From Phoenix dactylifera (taxonomy: Eukaryota; Streptophyta; Magnoliopsida; Arecales; Arecaceae), in the NCBI RefSeq assembly GCF_009389715.1, contig NC_052392.1:38869410-38933409 (forward strand): DNA of 64,000 nucleotides, written 5' to 3'. The translations under genes and the position numbers were made by a program. Shown here one piece after another: positions 1 to 12,800 of this stretch. The number at the start of each line of letters is the position of its first letter. Position 1 is the first letter of the stretch. Under the pieces are notes generated by a model that searched no databases, was not told where the DNA came from, and saw nothing but the letters and a program-made list of their open reading frames with translations.

Positions 1-3000
1 CTAAAAATTATTCACAATTAAACACATTCAGAAAAACTATAGAATTAGAAATGAGGGAAAAATTTAAAAGTGTGAAATGAGTTAAAAATTTATTGAATTA
101 ACCTTAAAATATTCTATTTGATGATAAAGTCTTTATATAGACAGACAAGACATATAAGAGATAAGTCTATGGCTTGAAGTCAGAAGCTATGAAACAAATA
201 ACTAGCTATCTAGATCGGACGTGCATATATAAAGATATTCTTCATAAGAAAAAGGAAAGAAAAGATGTACAAAGTGACATACATTCCTAACCTCAGCTAT
301 TAATCTAACATGATTAGTAAGTTAAATAAGTCAGTAGGCAGGAATAATTGATGAAGAGTTAGGACTAAACAATTAATCAAGGGTCACAGGAACATTTAAT
401 TTAAGTTGTCACCATGCTAATGTGTTAGGGTACCAACAGGAAAAACAAGTGGGTTTGTAGCATGTCAGCTCGACCCACCTGATACCCCAGGATACTGCAC
501 CTAAAACCTGACTTCTTCAAAGTCACAGCTGGATTAGCTTGAGCTGCATAGGCCTAAGCAAATTGCTTGGGTTCCTGCTAAGTGGTCAAGCCACCCTACG
601 TGGGATGCTTAGGGTCCACCTAAGCCTAGGAGGCTGGGATAGCTGCCCCTAAAAATACCACTCATTATGATGCTTCCTGATTGTACTTGGAACTAAGCTC
701 CATATTTCTTAGTGCTTATGCTTTTCTATAAAAGAATGGAATGCCGACACAAGACTCTAATACCTTGTTAATATTGCTCTATTTTCCTAGCTATATTTCT
801 ACACCGGACAACTTCACTTCTTCGAGATTTAATAAATATGGGCAGTCTTTAGAAACCTAAAGGATATGGGAACCTATTAAGTCGGTTGTTATGAAAAGAG
901 AACCCTCTTTGAAAGTGGGATTTTTTGAGAAGACAATGATAGAAAGAGAATGTGATTAGCTATCATGAAAAAGAAGGGGATTGGATTAAAATCAAAAATT
1001 CCTGCACGGCGGGCCGGGTTGGGGGAGCTAATTTTTGGAGGGCGCACTCCATACAAAACAAGCAAGACATAGAGAAGGTTTTGGTCTTGGGGGAGCCATA
1101 ATCTCCCTTGGAGTAAACATAGCTCTGCCTCTGGCTTGGTTGAGTAAACTAGAGAGACGTAGAGGGAAGGAGAGGAGAAGAGGGTTGGGGGGGGGGGTGA
1201 GAATTTGGGTTTGGCGAGGCTAGGTGTTGGATAAGAGAGAGTTGCATTAGGGGTGGATTTGTGAGATAGGTAGATCCTGTGGAAAAAGGGAGGGGGGGTG
1301 AGACTTCTGACTTTAGAGAGAGAGAGAGAGAGGTGCTTGGGGAATTTGGCCAAGACTTAGGCCTAACATGTACAGGAAAGTTTTGGAGAGAGGAGAATGT
1401 GGAATACCAGAATCTCTCAAACTACACCTTCGTTTTTTCTTTTTTTCCCATTTTTAAAGAAGGGACATGTGATTGGAGGCACATAATGAAACTCATGATT
1501 GTTCCTTTTCTTTGACTGAAGTAACTACTCCACCTGGCAAATCTCATGCCTTTTGAACTCTTAACACTTGGGATTCTCCTAATGACACAACGGGGTTTGG
1601 GAAAAGGACCCAAAACTGACTTGGTTAATGGTTACTCCCAGACAACCCAAAGCTTGGCCCATACATTGAAATACTACACACAGACCTTGTTATTTTGAAT
1701 GGTTTTGGGCTGAAAATTGCCATCCCATCATGTGGGCTTTTTTCAACTTATTTAGTGTGAGTTAGTAGTACTATACACTAGGTATCACGAAGATCATCGT
1801 TGAAGTTTCATGAATTGGTATTAAGGTTCCGGAAGAAAGAGAATTTATTAGTCACGAGGAAAGTTGCTGGCAATGCATAAGCACCAAAAATCATTATATG
1901 CTTTTGTGGGATTCAATTACTAAAATATCTAAAACTTGTATTGCATAGTTTAGTATCATAGAAAAAATATGTGGTTTACGTAATTCAATAAATAACGTCT
2001 TTTACAATTAAGCATTTGACCCAATGTCATATTTCCCAAACTCCAAGAAACTTGTTAACATAGTAATTTCTCCTTATAAAAGGGACAGAATTTGCAATTT
2101 GAAAACTTCCAAACATAATAAACTGGTCGTCCACAGATCTTTTGCAACTTTCGACATAAACCTTGTGACATGCTCAAATTATTCAACCCCGCCCTCTTCA
2201 GTGACTTGGTTATTGTTCTTGCTGAATCAAGGATTGTCCTATTCACTTTTGCCTTGATGAACCTGGCCTACTCATTGCCACTGAACCTCCTCATCAAAGA
2301 TCATTTTAATCTAGTTTTATAACCAAGTTAGCCATCTTTTGTTTAACATCCATACTAATAGTCAATTACAATTTCCCCTTGGATGCATACCATAATCTCC
2401 TTAAAGTGCCATGGATTGTCAGGTTGCCTTTTAATGTCAAAATGCATACTCCTCCATGTTGGATGTTTTTATGGTAGCATAATATGGCAGGTCTATTGAT
2501 GTTTATATTATGCTTTATACTTTTTGGGGACTTCAGCTGGGATTACATGGTTATGATGATCGCCATTGATTGCCAGAATGCATACTTGGGCATATCTTCC
2601 TCTTTTGTCTTTTTCATGATAGCATTAAATGATTCAGTTATTCAGACTTATATGATACCTTATATGTAAAGTTGCTTACTACATTGTTCAATTCCTTTGA
2701 CATGTTCAAAGGTGCTGTTATTGTAAACTGACATGAGAAATGCCACACAGACTCGAAGAGCCTATCAGCAATAATGCATAAAAAAGGAAGCAAACTAAAG
2801 AGTACGGAAGTTAATTTGTTCACCTTGATGGTTTTTTTCAGCATACAAAGAAGATAATTCCCTTTGCTTGGTGGCCAAGATGATAACCCCTTTAAAGAGC
2901 TCCCATTAGATATTCCTAATAACATTTTGCCATAACTTGATATTCTACACATTTTTAACATTATCTAATCAAGTTATTCATGTCCATCCGAAAATGGTAT

Positions 3001-3726
3001 CTAATGGGTTTATTCATGTCTAATAGTAGGCGTGGTGAAACCAATGGGTATCCAATTACTGTGGAGCCATCAACAGTTGGCATTAAGCCATTCCTCGTGT
3101 TGATTCAATGCATCATGGGTACTGGGTTCAGTTACAAGTACACAGTTTCTCCATATGTCAACCAATTTTGTGTAAAGTTGGCATTACAAATAGATCTGCT
3201 TAATCCTGCTGCTGAACCTTCTTGACTTTTGAGTCATACTTCATAGAATTCCATTTTGACAAACAAAGGTGTAGTTATTTGGTCGAATGACTAATATTTG
3301 TTAGTTACATGGAGTATGCACTTTTTGGAGCTTTTGGTTTGTGTGATGGTTATTATGAAAATATGCATGCATTAATATGCATAGTATGTGTATTTTCTCT
3401 AGGATACTAATTGCATATGCCAAAGCTTTAGTAGTACAAAAGGTTTACACATAATATGTGTAGCATATTACTAAATCAGCTTTCTTTTTGTATCAGATTT
3501 GGATTAATTGATATCAATTCTTTATTGATTTCTACGGACTTTCTGTTTTATTGAACGTTCAACTTGATAAATGTCTGGTCTATTGTCAAAAAATTCTCGT
3601 TCATTTAATATGATGCATTTGTAAAACTTAAAAAAGCATGTTTGCTCGGGCAACAATCATTATATTCCCCTCAAAAAAGGTAATGTTCTTTATATCTCAG
3701 AATCATGCTAATTTTCGTTTTTCCAG
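1..3726. other. Upstream flank or unresolved 5' intron of the PHD-SWIB gene
   Basis: AT-rich sequence without a convincing coding exon. It contains an 11-G run (about 1187-1197) and a GA microsatellite (about 1315-1332). The first visible PHD exon starts at 3727 in the middle of a codon, so at least one upstream exon carrying the start codon and the first zinc ligands must exist. I searched for it here and did not find it. It is either before the window or too short to recognise. Open frames in this stretch are short and lack family motifs. Confidence 0.5.
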
Positions 3727-3806
3727 GAATTGTCTTAAATCTTACCATCCTCAATGTGTGGGGAAGGATCTTTCATTCTTGGAGACAGATGAAGTTTGGA
3801 CTTGTG
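3727..3806 (+). CDS. Exon: PHD finger, first visible part
   Basis: After the acceptor ending TTCCAG the reading is [19 protein letters not shown], then DEVWTC. This is the central Cys-His part of a PHD finger in this family. The exon begins with the last base of a split codon, which fits an Arg codon ending the preceding exon. It ends in phase 1 before GTTAGT, and the Gly codon is completed by the next exon. Confidence 0.85.
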
Positions 3807-6800
3807 GTTAGTAATTTCCTGTATGCCTTCACAAGTTTGTTTTTCAGTTAGCTTTCTAACTTATCTGGAATTGAGAAATGATATTTTAATCTTTTTTGGC
3901 ATCACTTTATGAGGATAGTTTGGTGCATTATAAATGATGTTCAATCTATTGTAAATTCATTGTGTGGGAAACAGTACCAGTGAATTTAATCACTAAAATC
4001 TGGGTAAGAATTTTTGATTTAAGCAGTATGGGAACCAGAATAATTGATTCCCATGTCTGTCAGCCAGTGGATTTGCCATCTTACTGTATGCAGTGTCCTT
4101 AAATAGACCCTGTTGCCCTCTAAATATGCTTCTTATCAAGCTCTGTCAATCACATATTTGTTATTCTAGATTTAAGAAAATCGATCTGGTGGTTTTTACA
4201 TACAGAAATAATCTCCAATGCAAAAATTGTTTGTAGCCATCAGAGTATGTGAAAGTATTAAATAACTATTACTTCTTTTCTGTGATAGGATGGCATTTGT
4301 GCTTCATATGCCAAAAGAGCTCAAGGTTCCAATGTTTTTGTTGTCCAAGCTCAGTATGCCGCAATTGTATCAGAGAAGCTGAGTTTGTGCAGGTGAAAAA
4401 GAGGATGAAGGGCTTCTGCAATAATTGCTTAAAGCTGGCAATTCTGATAGAGGAAAATATTGATGTTGACTCTGATGGGGTAACACTACTAAATAAGCCT
4501 TGGCAAATTCTTAATTGCCTACTATAATTCTATTATTTTAATCTTTATTATTTTTGCCTTTACCTTGTCAAAATTTTTACCTGTCTTTTTTTTCTGTATG
4601 CATGGCTTGTGTTAACTTAGAAAATCACATTGGCAATAAGGAAAAAAAAACAGAAAACAATAAACACAACTTGATGTATTTTTAAGTTTGAACATAATGC
4701 AAAAAGAGAGCATTGATAACAACTAAATATCATAATTAAGAATTGATCTATTATTCATGCGACATTCTGCAATTCCAATCAAAAAAGACATTTTCTGATA
4801 AGATTTGTTTAGAACAAGTTGGTTTCATCGCACGATGTTCCAGAAGAGAGAAAAGGAATGGCTCTACATAAAACCTAACATTTTCTGTTGCCAAGTCTAA
4901 CTCAATCCCATGAACAAAATAAAGTGATAAACAATTAAAAAAGCTTAGGAGAGAGGATTTATATTGCTCATCAATGAAGTCCTTCTGGAGAACTTTTAAC
5001 ATGGGAATTGAAGCTTTTTGTTGTTGTTGTTGGAAACACGAAGGGAGACATGGATGTTTCAGTATTAGAGGCGTAATCAAATAGACATGCTGTAAACTTG
5101 AAAAGAAAATTTAAGAAAGAAAGAGAAGATATACAGAACATAGTCACAGCAACTGCTTTCTCATTTTCATTTCTTCTATTCTTCTTCTTTGACTCCTACA
5201 TGGCAGCCTTTAGAAAATATACCTAAAATATTGAACCAAATTAGCTGAGGCTTTACATGGGACTAGCCTCTTTAGGACTTTGATATCAAGTTCATGCTAT
5301 TAAGGAAAGAAAAATCTTATAAATTCTACACTTGTGAATTGTTTGGGATTTTGTAATAAATAATTACACTGGCAAGTATTTCTAAACAAGGTTTTTGAGT
5401 ACTGGCACTATCAGCTGGAGGATGGTCTTCAGCAATGGGATAGTTTATTAGGCAACTAGCTTGAAATGGCCCACATCTGCTCCAAATTGTCCATTATTGC
5501 ACTTTACCAAGCTTAAATATATTTTACACCAGCTCTTTTTCTGTATGTTTTTTGTACTGATTGATGCTGTTAGTATAGGGACGCATTGCAAGATTTGAAA
5601 CGTTGCTTCTAGATCAGATATCTGGTTGAGTTGAAACATGAATTTGTACCTTGACATTAAGACCGAGAAGCATCAAATATTTTCCGATATGGTTAGTTTA
5701 GTGCTTCAATGCTTGTAGGACTTGGACGCATGGTATGCTGTACTGGCCCGTACCGGTCGGTTTAGCATGTACTGTACCAGTCCAGTACGGTGGTGGAAAG
5801 CAATTCTGGCCCCTTTGGGGTTGGAACTGGCTTCATCGAACGTTGCAGGACATTCGCATCGACCGTCTCCGATACGGAGGCGTACCGGACCGGTTCACAC
5901 CGGTATGCGTGGTACGCACGCTCGCGCGTGCTGGGAACCATGCGGAAGCGCGCCTGCTCGCGTTGGGCTGCGCTCCCGCGCGGTTGTAGGTAACAGACCA
6001 GTTTGGTATCGGTCCGAACTGATACCGTACTGGTCCGATAGGCAACTGGTACGCCTACCGGTACTGGTACGACATACCTTTTGGACATTATAAATTATTT
6101 TTTAACTATTTTCTATACTATGTGTATTTTGTTCTACATATCATGATGCAAAACTGAGTTAATTAGAATTTTGAATATGGTAATAGATGTTAGAAACCAA
6201 GGTTTTGAATACAGGTATTGAATCTTGTATTGTTTTTCTATTACAATTGTGCAATGTCGGTACAGTACGGGTTCCGACATTATGTACCAAAACTGAGAAC
6301 ATCAAAAAGAGCAAAAAATTGTCCGCATGCATTAGTACAGTTGGTAAGGTACCATCGATGCAAAGTGGTACAAATCAGTATGGTTAGTACGTACCAATAC
6401 ACTGGGTTTTGGCATCCAATCTTCATATTGGTGCTGGTTTGTGTCGAAACCATATGGCATCATGTTTTAGTGGTTTTTGAATCCATTCAACTCTTTTTTT
6501 TTTTCATCTTAAGGGTCATACTCACCTATTTAGAATTTACATAGTTTTCATCTTGGCCGAGACTCGGTTTGTATTGGTGGTATTGAATACCAGTCGATAT
6601 GATATATGTAAAAATCTGGGCCCTATTATCTCGGTCGATATAAACCGATAAAACTCGAGATATTGCCTAATATGATGTAATTCATATCGGTCCGAAAATA
6701 TCACCCAAGATATTAGAAAATCTCAGTTCCCTTTAATTTTTCCAACTTACCATATTAACTGAGCTAAACACAGATTTCGGTTCATCTCGGTCTTGGTCAC

Positions 6801-9800
6801 CCATCTAGGTAACTGATGTATCAAGATTTAAAAACCTTGATTTTACACAAGTGAAAGGACCTAGTTTGTTTATGGTGCTTTGGGTGCTGCCTAGGTACTT
6901 AGACTGGGTAAGGCACATCTGAAGCCCCAATAACTCCTGGTGAGGCAGGTTTGATAAGGCGATGTGTTAGAGAAATCACTTCTCTAATCTTAATTCTTAA
7001 GCTCCATTCTTCAAAATTCCTTTTTTCTCAAGATCTTTAATATCTAACTTTTATTTGAGGGGCATTTTTGTCCAATGCAACCCTTAAAAGTGATGGGCTA
7101 AAAGAAAAAGGAACCCACTCTTCTGTATTCAGCTGGGAACTAGGGTTTTCAAGCAAGAGGGCAAAGGTGGAGCATGAGGTAAAGAAGAGGGTTAGCAATA
7201 TCTAAACCCTTACAGTTTGCCCCCTCTTTGTTACTCCACCTTCTCCCTGTTTTTCCCATTTAATCGGCACTGGTCTTCATTTTATTCTTCCGATGTTTTT
7301 TGATGGTCTCTCTGTGTGCCTGCGTGCATTTATGTGTGTGTTAGTTTCATCAAATCAGGAAGCATAAGGTTTTTTTTTTTTTTTGTTTTTTTCTATTTTT
7401 TCTTTGTTTGATCTGTCTATTTAATTTCTGTTTCATTTCTCTTCTATTTTCTGCTTCTTAATTTCTTTTTATTTTTGAATGTAGTGCACATGTTTGATGT
7501 GCCAGAAGCTATCACCCGTGAAATGCATGTCAGGCATCTTGTACTTTAACCTAATCTTGTTACAGCACCAATTTGTTATCAAATTTAACATGATCGTGAA
7601 CAGCATCAGAAGTTTGGGTTCAAATTTAGTGCTGAGAATCTGGGAATCAACATAGGCTGCTAATGCCTTTTTCTTTTCTACCTTAACTATTTAGTAAACA
7701 GAAGTCATTTATGTTAGGTAGTCGCCATAATAGATATTCTATTTTTATATGCTTGGTTCAGTTATAGAAGCAATTTGATGTATTCGTTACAAGAAACTTG
7801 AAAAATTTCATTATGACCTAAAAAATTTTCCATGCATTATCCATGAAGTCTATTAACTCCATATGATAGAGAAAAGGAATGGACAGCTTGATGTTTATAT
7901 GATATAGATTGTTTCAAATAGACAGGTTTTTGAAATTATGAGCCTTTTTCATAGTTTGCTTTTTTTCAGTTTTCACCGAAATAATTCTTGTTTGCAGGGC
8001 AAGGTAGATTTCAAAGATACAGAAACATACGAATTTTTGTTTAAGGACTACTGGGAAATCATAAAGGATCAGGAAGGATTAACGTTGGTTGATCTTCATG
8101 CTGCTAATGCTCTTCTTAAACGAGGTGAAAATTGCAAGAGTGAATCAGATTCTGATAAGTTTCCCGAGGAGGAGTTCTTGTCTGAATGTGATGACTTGGG
8201 AGATGATTGTCATAATGAGATGTCACTCCTTGATGATTTAAAAGTAAAGCGTGGTAAAATGAAATTTCCAATAAAAAGGTGTAGGTCAAGGAGAAAGTAT
8301 ATTGGTTGGGGTTCAGAGGAGCTCATTGGATTCCTTACATCCATTGGTAAGGGTACAGAAGAACCTCTTACACAATTGGATGCTTCTGAAATTGTTAAGG
8401 ATTATGTCCAAGCAAACAATCTTTTTCATCCTGACAAGAAGAAGAATAAGGTCGTAGTGTGTGATGAGAAGCTGTATTCTCTTTTCAGAAAAAAGAAAGT
8501 GAAGGTTCATAAAATCTACAGCTTACTGGAAAGCCATCTTGCTGCAGACGATGATATGGATGATGAATTTTCTTTTAGCTCGGATGATGATGACAACTCA
8601 ATTATCAGGAGAAAGTGCCGAAGGACAAATTCTGATTCCAAAATTCGTAAATCAGAGCCAAATCATTACAAGCAAAAGGTTATGGAACCACTCAAAAGCT
8701 GCTATGCTTCTGTGATCGACAGAAATATTAAATTAGTCTATCTGAGAAGGTCTTTAATCATGAATCTTCTGAAAAACCCTGAGACTTTTGAAAACAAAGT
8801 CACCGGTTGCTTCGTGAGGGTTAAAAATGATCCCAAAGATTTCTACTGTCGACCTCAAAAGCTATACCAGCTTGGGCAAGTGACAGGTACCTGCATTCAT
8901 GTGCATGCATTTATGCTTCCTGCTGTCCCTTTTAAGCATGTGCTCCTCCTAGGGGAGGAGTAGACCTCAAAATGGGTATGTGCCATATGTTGGCACCTTT
9001 TGTTTTCTGCCAGAGAGAAATATACAAACCCCTTTGACTTTTCAGTCAGGGGTAAGTGACTTATGCAAGTCTGGGTGAATATATGTCTACCATGCACCCA
9101 TTTGATATTAGTTGGCCTTTTCACAGAATGGAGAGCCATGTATACACAAACACATACATACATACATACTTATATATGTATATATATTGGTTGTAGAAGA
9201 CATAATTTCTGTTTTCATACCAGGTATTAAGAAGGCTCCACATGCATACAAGGTAGGAGAGACATTGATGGATACCGTCCTATGTGTTTCCAATATGTGT
9301 AGGGATATCCAAATAACTATGTTGTCAGATGATGATTTTGAGGAGGTATTCCCAGTAAGACTTCTGTTGTACACTTTGTTAAGCATTGCATCATTTCATA
9401 CAATATCTTATTTCTCAAACTCATCATCAATGAGTTTAAGTGAAAATATGCAATTCTCTGTTCTGAAATGTATACTGTTGGGTTACTATACAATTCTTAT
9501 CTTCTCTTTTGGCAGGTGTTGCTTTCGATGATATTTCTAATTTTTTAATTCACATGTAACTCAGCACTATCTTTTGAGATTTTATGCAAGCACCTGGCTT
9601 AATTCCTATTCTGCATCCCTATTGATAGGAAGAATGTGAAGATCTCTGTAAGTTGGTGAAGAAAGGCCTCCTTAAAAGGCCTACAGTTGTGAGTTTTTCC
9701 TCCTCAGAGCTATTTAATCTTGTGATACCATATGCCTAAGCATTGCTTTTGCATCTCTGTACCTTATAAACATAGAGAATCAGTATTTTTCAACCTACAA

Positions 9801-12800
9801 CATGAAAGAGACTCGTATGTCAAATACTATCAATCTATCATGGTTATCAATATACACTTTTATGTTTGTATTTTCTTATTTTATTTGATAAGTTGTAGGC
9901 TACCAGAATTTATTGAAAATAGAATATTCATTCTTATTTCCTTTCTTCTGCAATAGTTTTTGTATGAAATGAAGAAAGTAGTAAGTTTCTAGGATGGTCA
10001 TTTTGTTTCAGTAGCTGCATGAACAGAAGAAAAATGCTCTTTCATTTATAAGTTTAGGAGACTTCCATGCAGATAGTTGACTCGGTCGACTGAGTTTTTG
10101 AAACACAGTTTATATACTAGAGCAGTGTATGTTAAGTATGTTATTGTTGGATGGTCTGGAATTGTAGATAAGGTTAGTTCAAGGGCAAAAATGGTGGAAA
10201 TGTGGTGCAAATTGCTAAGGAGGGTAGGCAACCGTCATTCAAATCAAGGATTATGAATTCAGCTTTCATTGGAAGACAAAGGAAAACAAGGGTTTGATCT
10301 TTGTTTGGTCCAGTGATATCCAAAAGCCATTGTTTTAATTATTTTCTTTCACAAGAATTGGGCTATAGATATAGGTATGTATAGCAGGATCTCTGTAATT
10401 TGGATGAAGTGGTGATGCTCTCATTCTTGATCATCAAAATGTTGGGGCTAGCGGCTAGCTAACAATGTTGTATGTGTTGGCATGTTGGGTAAAACGAATC
10501 ATGTTTGCATAAATTGGTCAGAATAGAAATGACTGCTGAACTTAGTTTGTGGAAGCATTTGGAACATGCTTTAAACATGAGTGTGGAAAGTTGACTTCAA
10601 TGCACTGTACACCGCAATGAAGCCTGAGAATAGCAAATAGAAGGGACTTATGGGCTTTGGCTGGGATTCTTAAATTGAAGTGATGAGACCAAGGAAAATG
10701 TGTATTGCAGTGAACTGAGGGAAATGTAAAAGCTCATCACTATAGAGGTTGGCCTTCTATAGTAGCCATTAAGGAAGCAGAATTCATAAACAATGCAAAC
10801 TGAAAGACTTTTGATATTATGACTTTTTATTTGAACATAATCATCTGTACCTTTGCAACTGCATACTGATTAATTTTTGTAAGAGATATATTTATCTTAA
10901 ATACAGTTTTAATCTTTCAGAGTACTATTTTTGAGTATAACTAATTAATTAAGGAAAACTGGAAAAGTGATAAGTTTGGTTAATTCTTAGGTCAATAGAG
11001 TCTTAGTCATTTGAACTGTTTTTTAGAGTAGCTTTAGTTTGTTTATATTAAGATTTATTTCAAATTTCTAAAGTCCACAATGCTTATTGGTTAAAGTTCA
11101 ACTATCAAGATTTAAATGCTTCCAACCTTATGAACTTGACATTTTATAATTTGAATATTGGTCATATATCAAGTATTGAAGTATGACCTACTTCTGCTCT
11201 CGCCTATGTCTAACATCTCTTATAGTAAAGGGGTTCTAGTGTCTATCACTTTATCTTACTACTACCTTTTGCTTCTTTATGTTGTGAAGATATTAATTCA
11301 TCAATATCGAGCTAAAGTTCCTTAGAGGCCTTCTTTTTTTGGTATTTGCATCGAGGCCTTCATTGGGTTCTAAACATTCCCTTCTTTTTCTTTGGCATGC
11401 AAGCATAAATTCTTAATTATTTGTATAAAAAAACCTTCAACTCTCTTTTCTAGGTTCATCGATATTGAATCAATCGAATGCACTTCTAAGATTTGTTCCA
11501 CTTTTGGAAGACATTTCTCAGCTTTCGCTTCCTCCTTTTATTGGTCTTCTTGGGTGGGAAGGAGTTGGTTAGTTAAGTATGCCAACATGCCGCTTTTTCT
11601 TTTTTTCTATAACTTTATTGGTGAACTAGAGAGAGGACCTATTTTAATGGCATAAAAGCAAATGAGTTAATGGGAGTCCTATAGTTCTACCAACCACAGA
11701 TGAATGGGAAGATGCAATCTATGAACTAAGGTAGCTCTCTCTTCTCCAGGGGAGGAATAAATAGGTGGATCAATAAGGAGAGTCTTACTTGAACCCACTT
11801 ACTGAACTATTCACGAGTAAGTATGCATAGGACTTATTCTGAAGGATTCAACTTACAAAAGAGCTCTTCTTCAAACAAGAGCCTGTTCGTGCTTGTCACA
11901 GTTTCTTTCTAGCGAGGTGATGGAAATCCATTTTGAGGACAAGGGGTGGTTACAGCTTGAAGAGGAAGGACCACTCACTCAGTCCTTCTGAAAAAAGGAG
12001 AAGAAGCCAATTCACTTCCCGGGAAGAGTTGCATGTAGAGGGTTCGCCTGACGCTAGCTCCAGCTAAGGATTAGAACATCCTTGCTCCTCTAAAGGAGAT
12101 CCTTTCATTGCAAAGTGTCTATGACATGCTCCCAGAACTGCATTTAGAGGGTGAACCTTGGCATGACAGTTAGGTTGCACCATTATGACTTGGAGGTTAT
12201 GGGTTTGAAAAACGGAAACAACCTCTTTGCATGAGGGGTGAAGGCTGCATATATGCAATGGTGGGATCCTCGTGCGCTGAGCTGCTCATTTACATTAATT
12301 TGGTTTCATTTTCATATGTCCTAACTTCAGTTCTTTTGATTAACACTTTTTGGTTACAATATTACTCTTTGGCACTTGATTATGGGGGTTTTCAATATAT
12401 TCATAAAGATGGCTACCTTTTAAATTATGCTCTCTTTTTATTAAAGAATGGTCCACCACACCGTTCTATCTTGTAGAAAAAAGATGTTGTTTTAGATATG
12501 CTAACTTTTTGGTAACCATTTGGAAATGCAGAAGGATCAGTTCTGGTCCATAGAAAGAAAGGAAAAAGGATTGATTGTGATTCTCGATGGAAAATGTCAG
12601 AAAAAAGGGATGTGATTTCTTTTCTTGTTTTATGACTAAGACAATAATAAAAAAAAAGAAATGGAAGAAAAAAAGGAAGAGTGAAACAAGATGAAATGAT
12701 GAATCCTTGCATCAACAATATCAAATGTACATATACCACAAAAAAGGGATGAATTATTTATCCGTTAATTGTATTCTTCAATTTATGGCGTAAATATATG

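Larger units (their letters stand above)
4480..7997. other. Intron containing hAT-type repeats
   Basis: A 3.5-kb intron with no coding exon detected. It holds two GGTACC/CCGGT- or TCTCGG-rich repeats (5730-6080 and 6542-6839) and a further GGTACC-rich remnant around 6198-6420 that starts CAAGGTTTTG but for which I could find no matching right end. A G/C-richer remnant around 6850-6970 resembles a dispersed repeat, and there is a T-rich stretch near 7370-7400. Confidence 0.6.

Noticed and set aside
889..1353. 154-codon minus-strand open frame
   Set aside because: Low-complexity Ser/Pro/Phe-rich, crosses G and GA runs, no family motif.
5722..6093. Several overlapping open frames of 70-120 codons
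   Set aside because: They lie in a GTACCGGT-rich MITE; overlapping frames on both strands reflect repeat composition.
9112..9531. 139-codon plus-strand open frame
   Set aside because: Only 9224-9345 is coding (Plus-3 exon); the rest is intron read-through bounded by clear splice sites.
12159..12215. Possible tRNA gene
   Set aside because: A and B box-like motifs are present but no cloverleaf can be drawn; the longer conserved context fits a tRNA-derived SINE.
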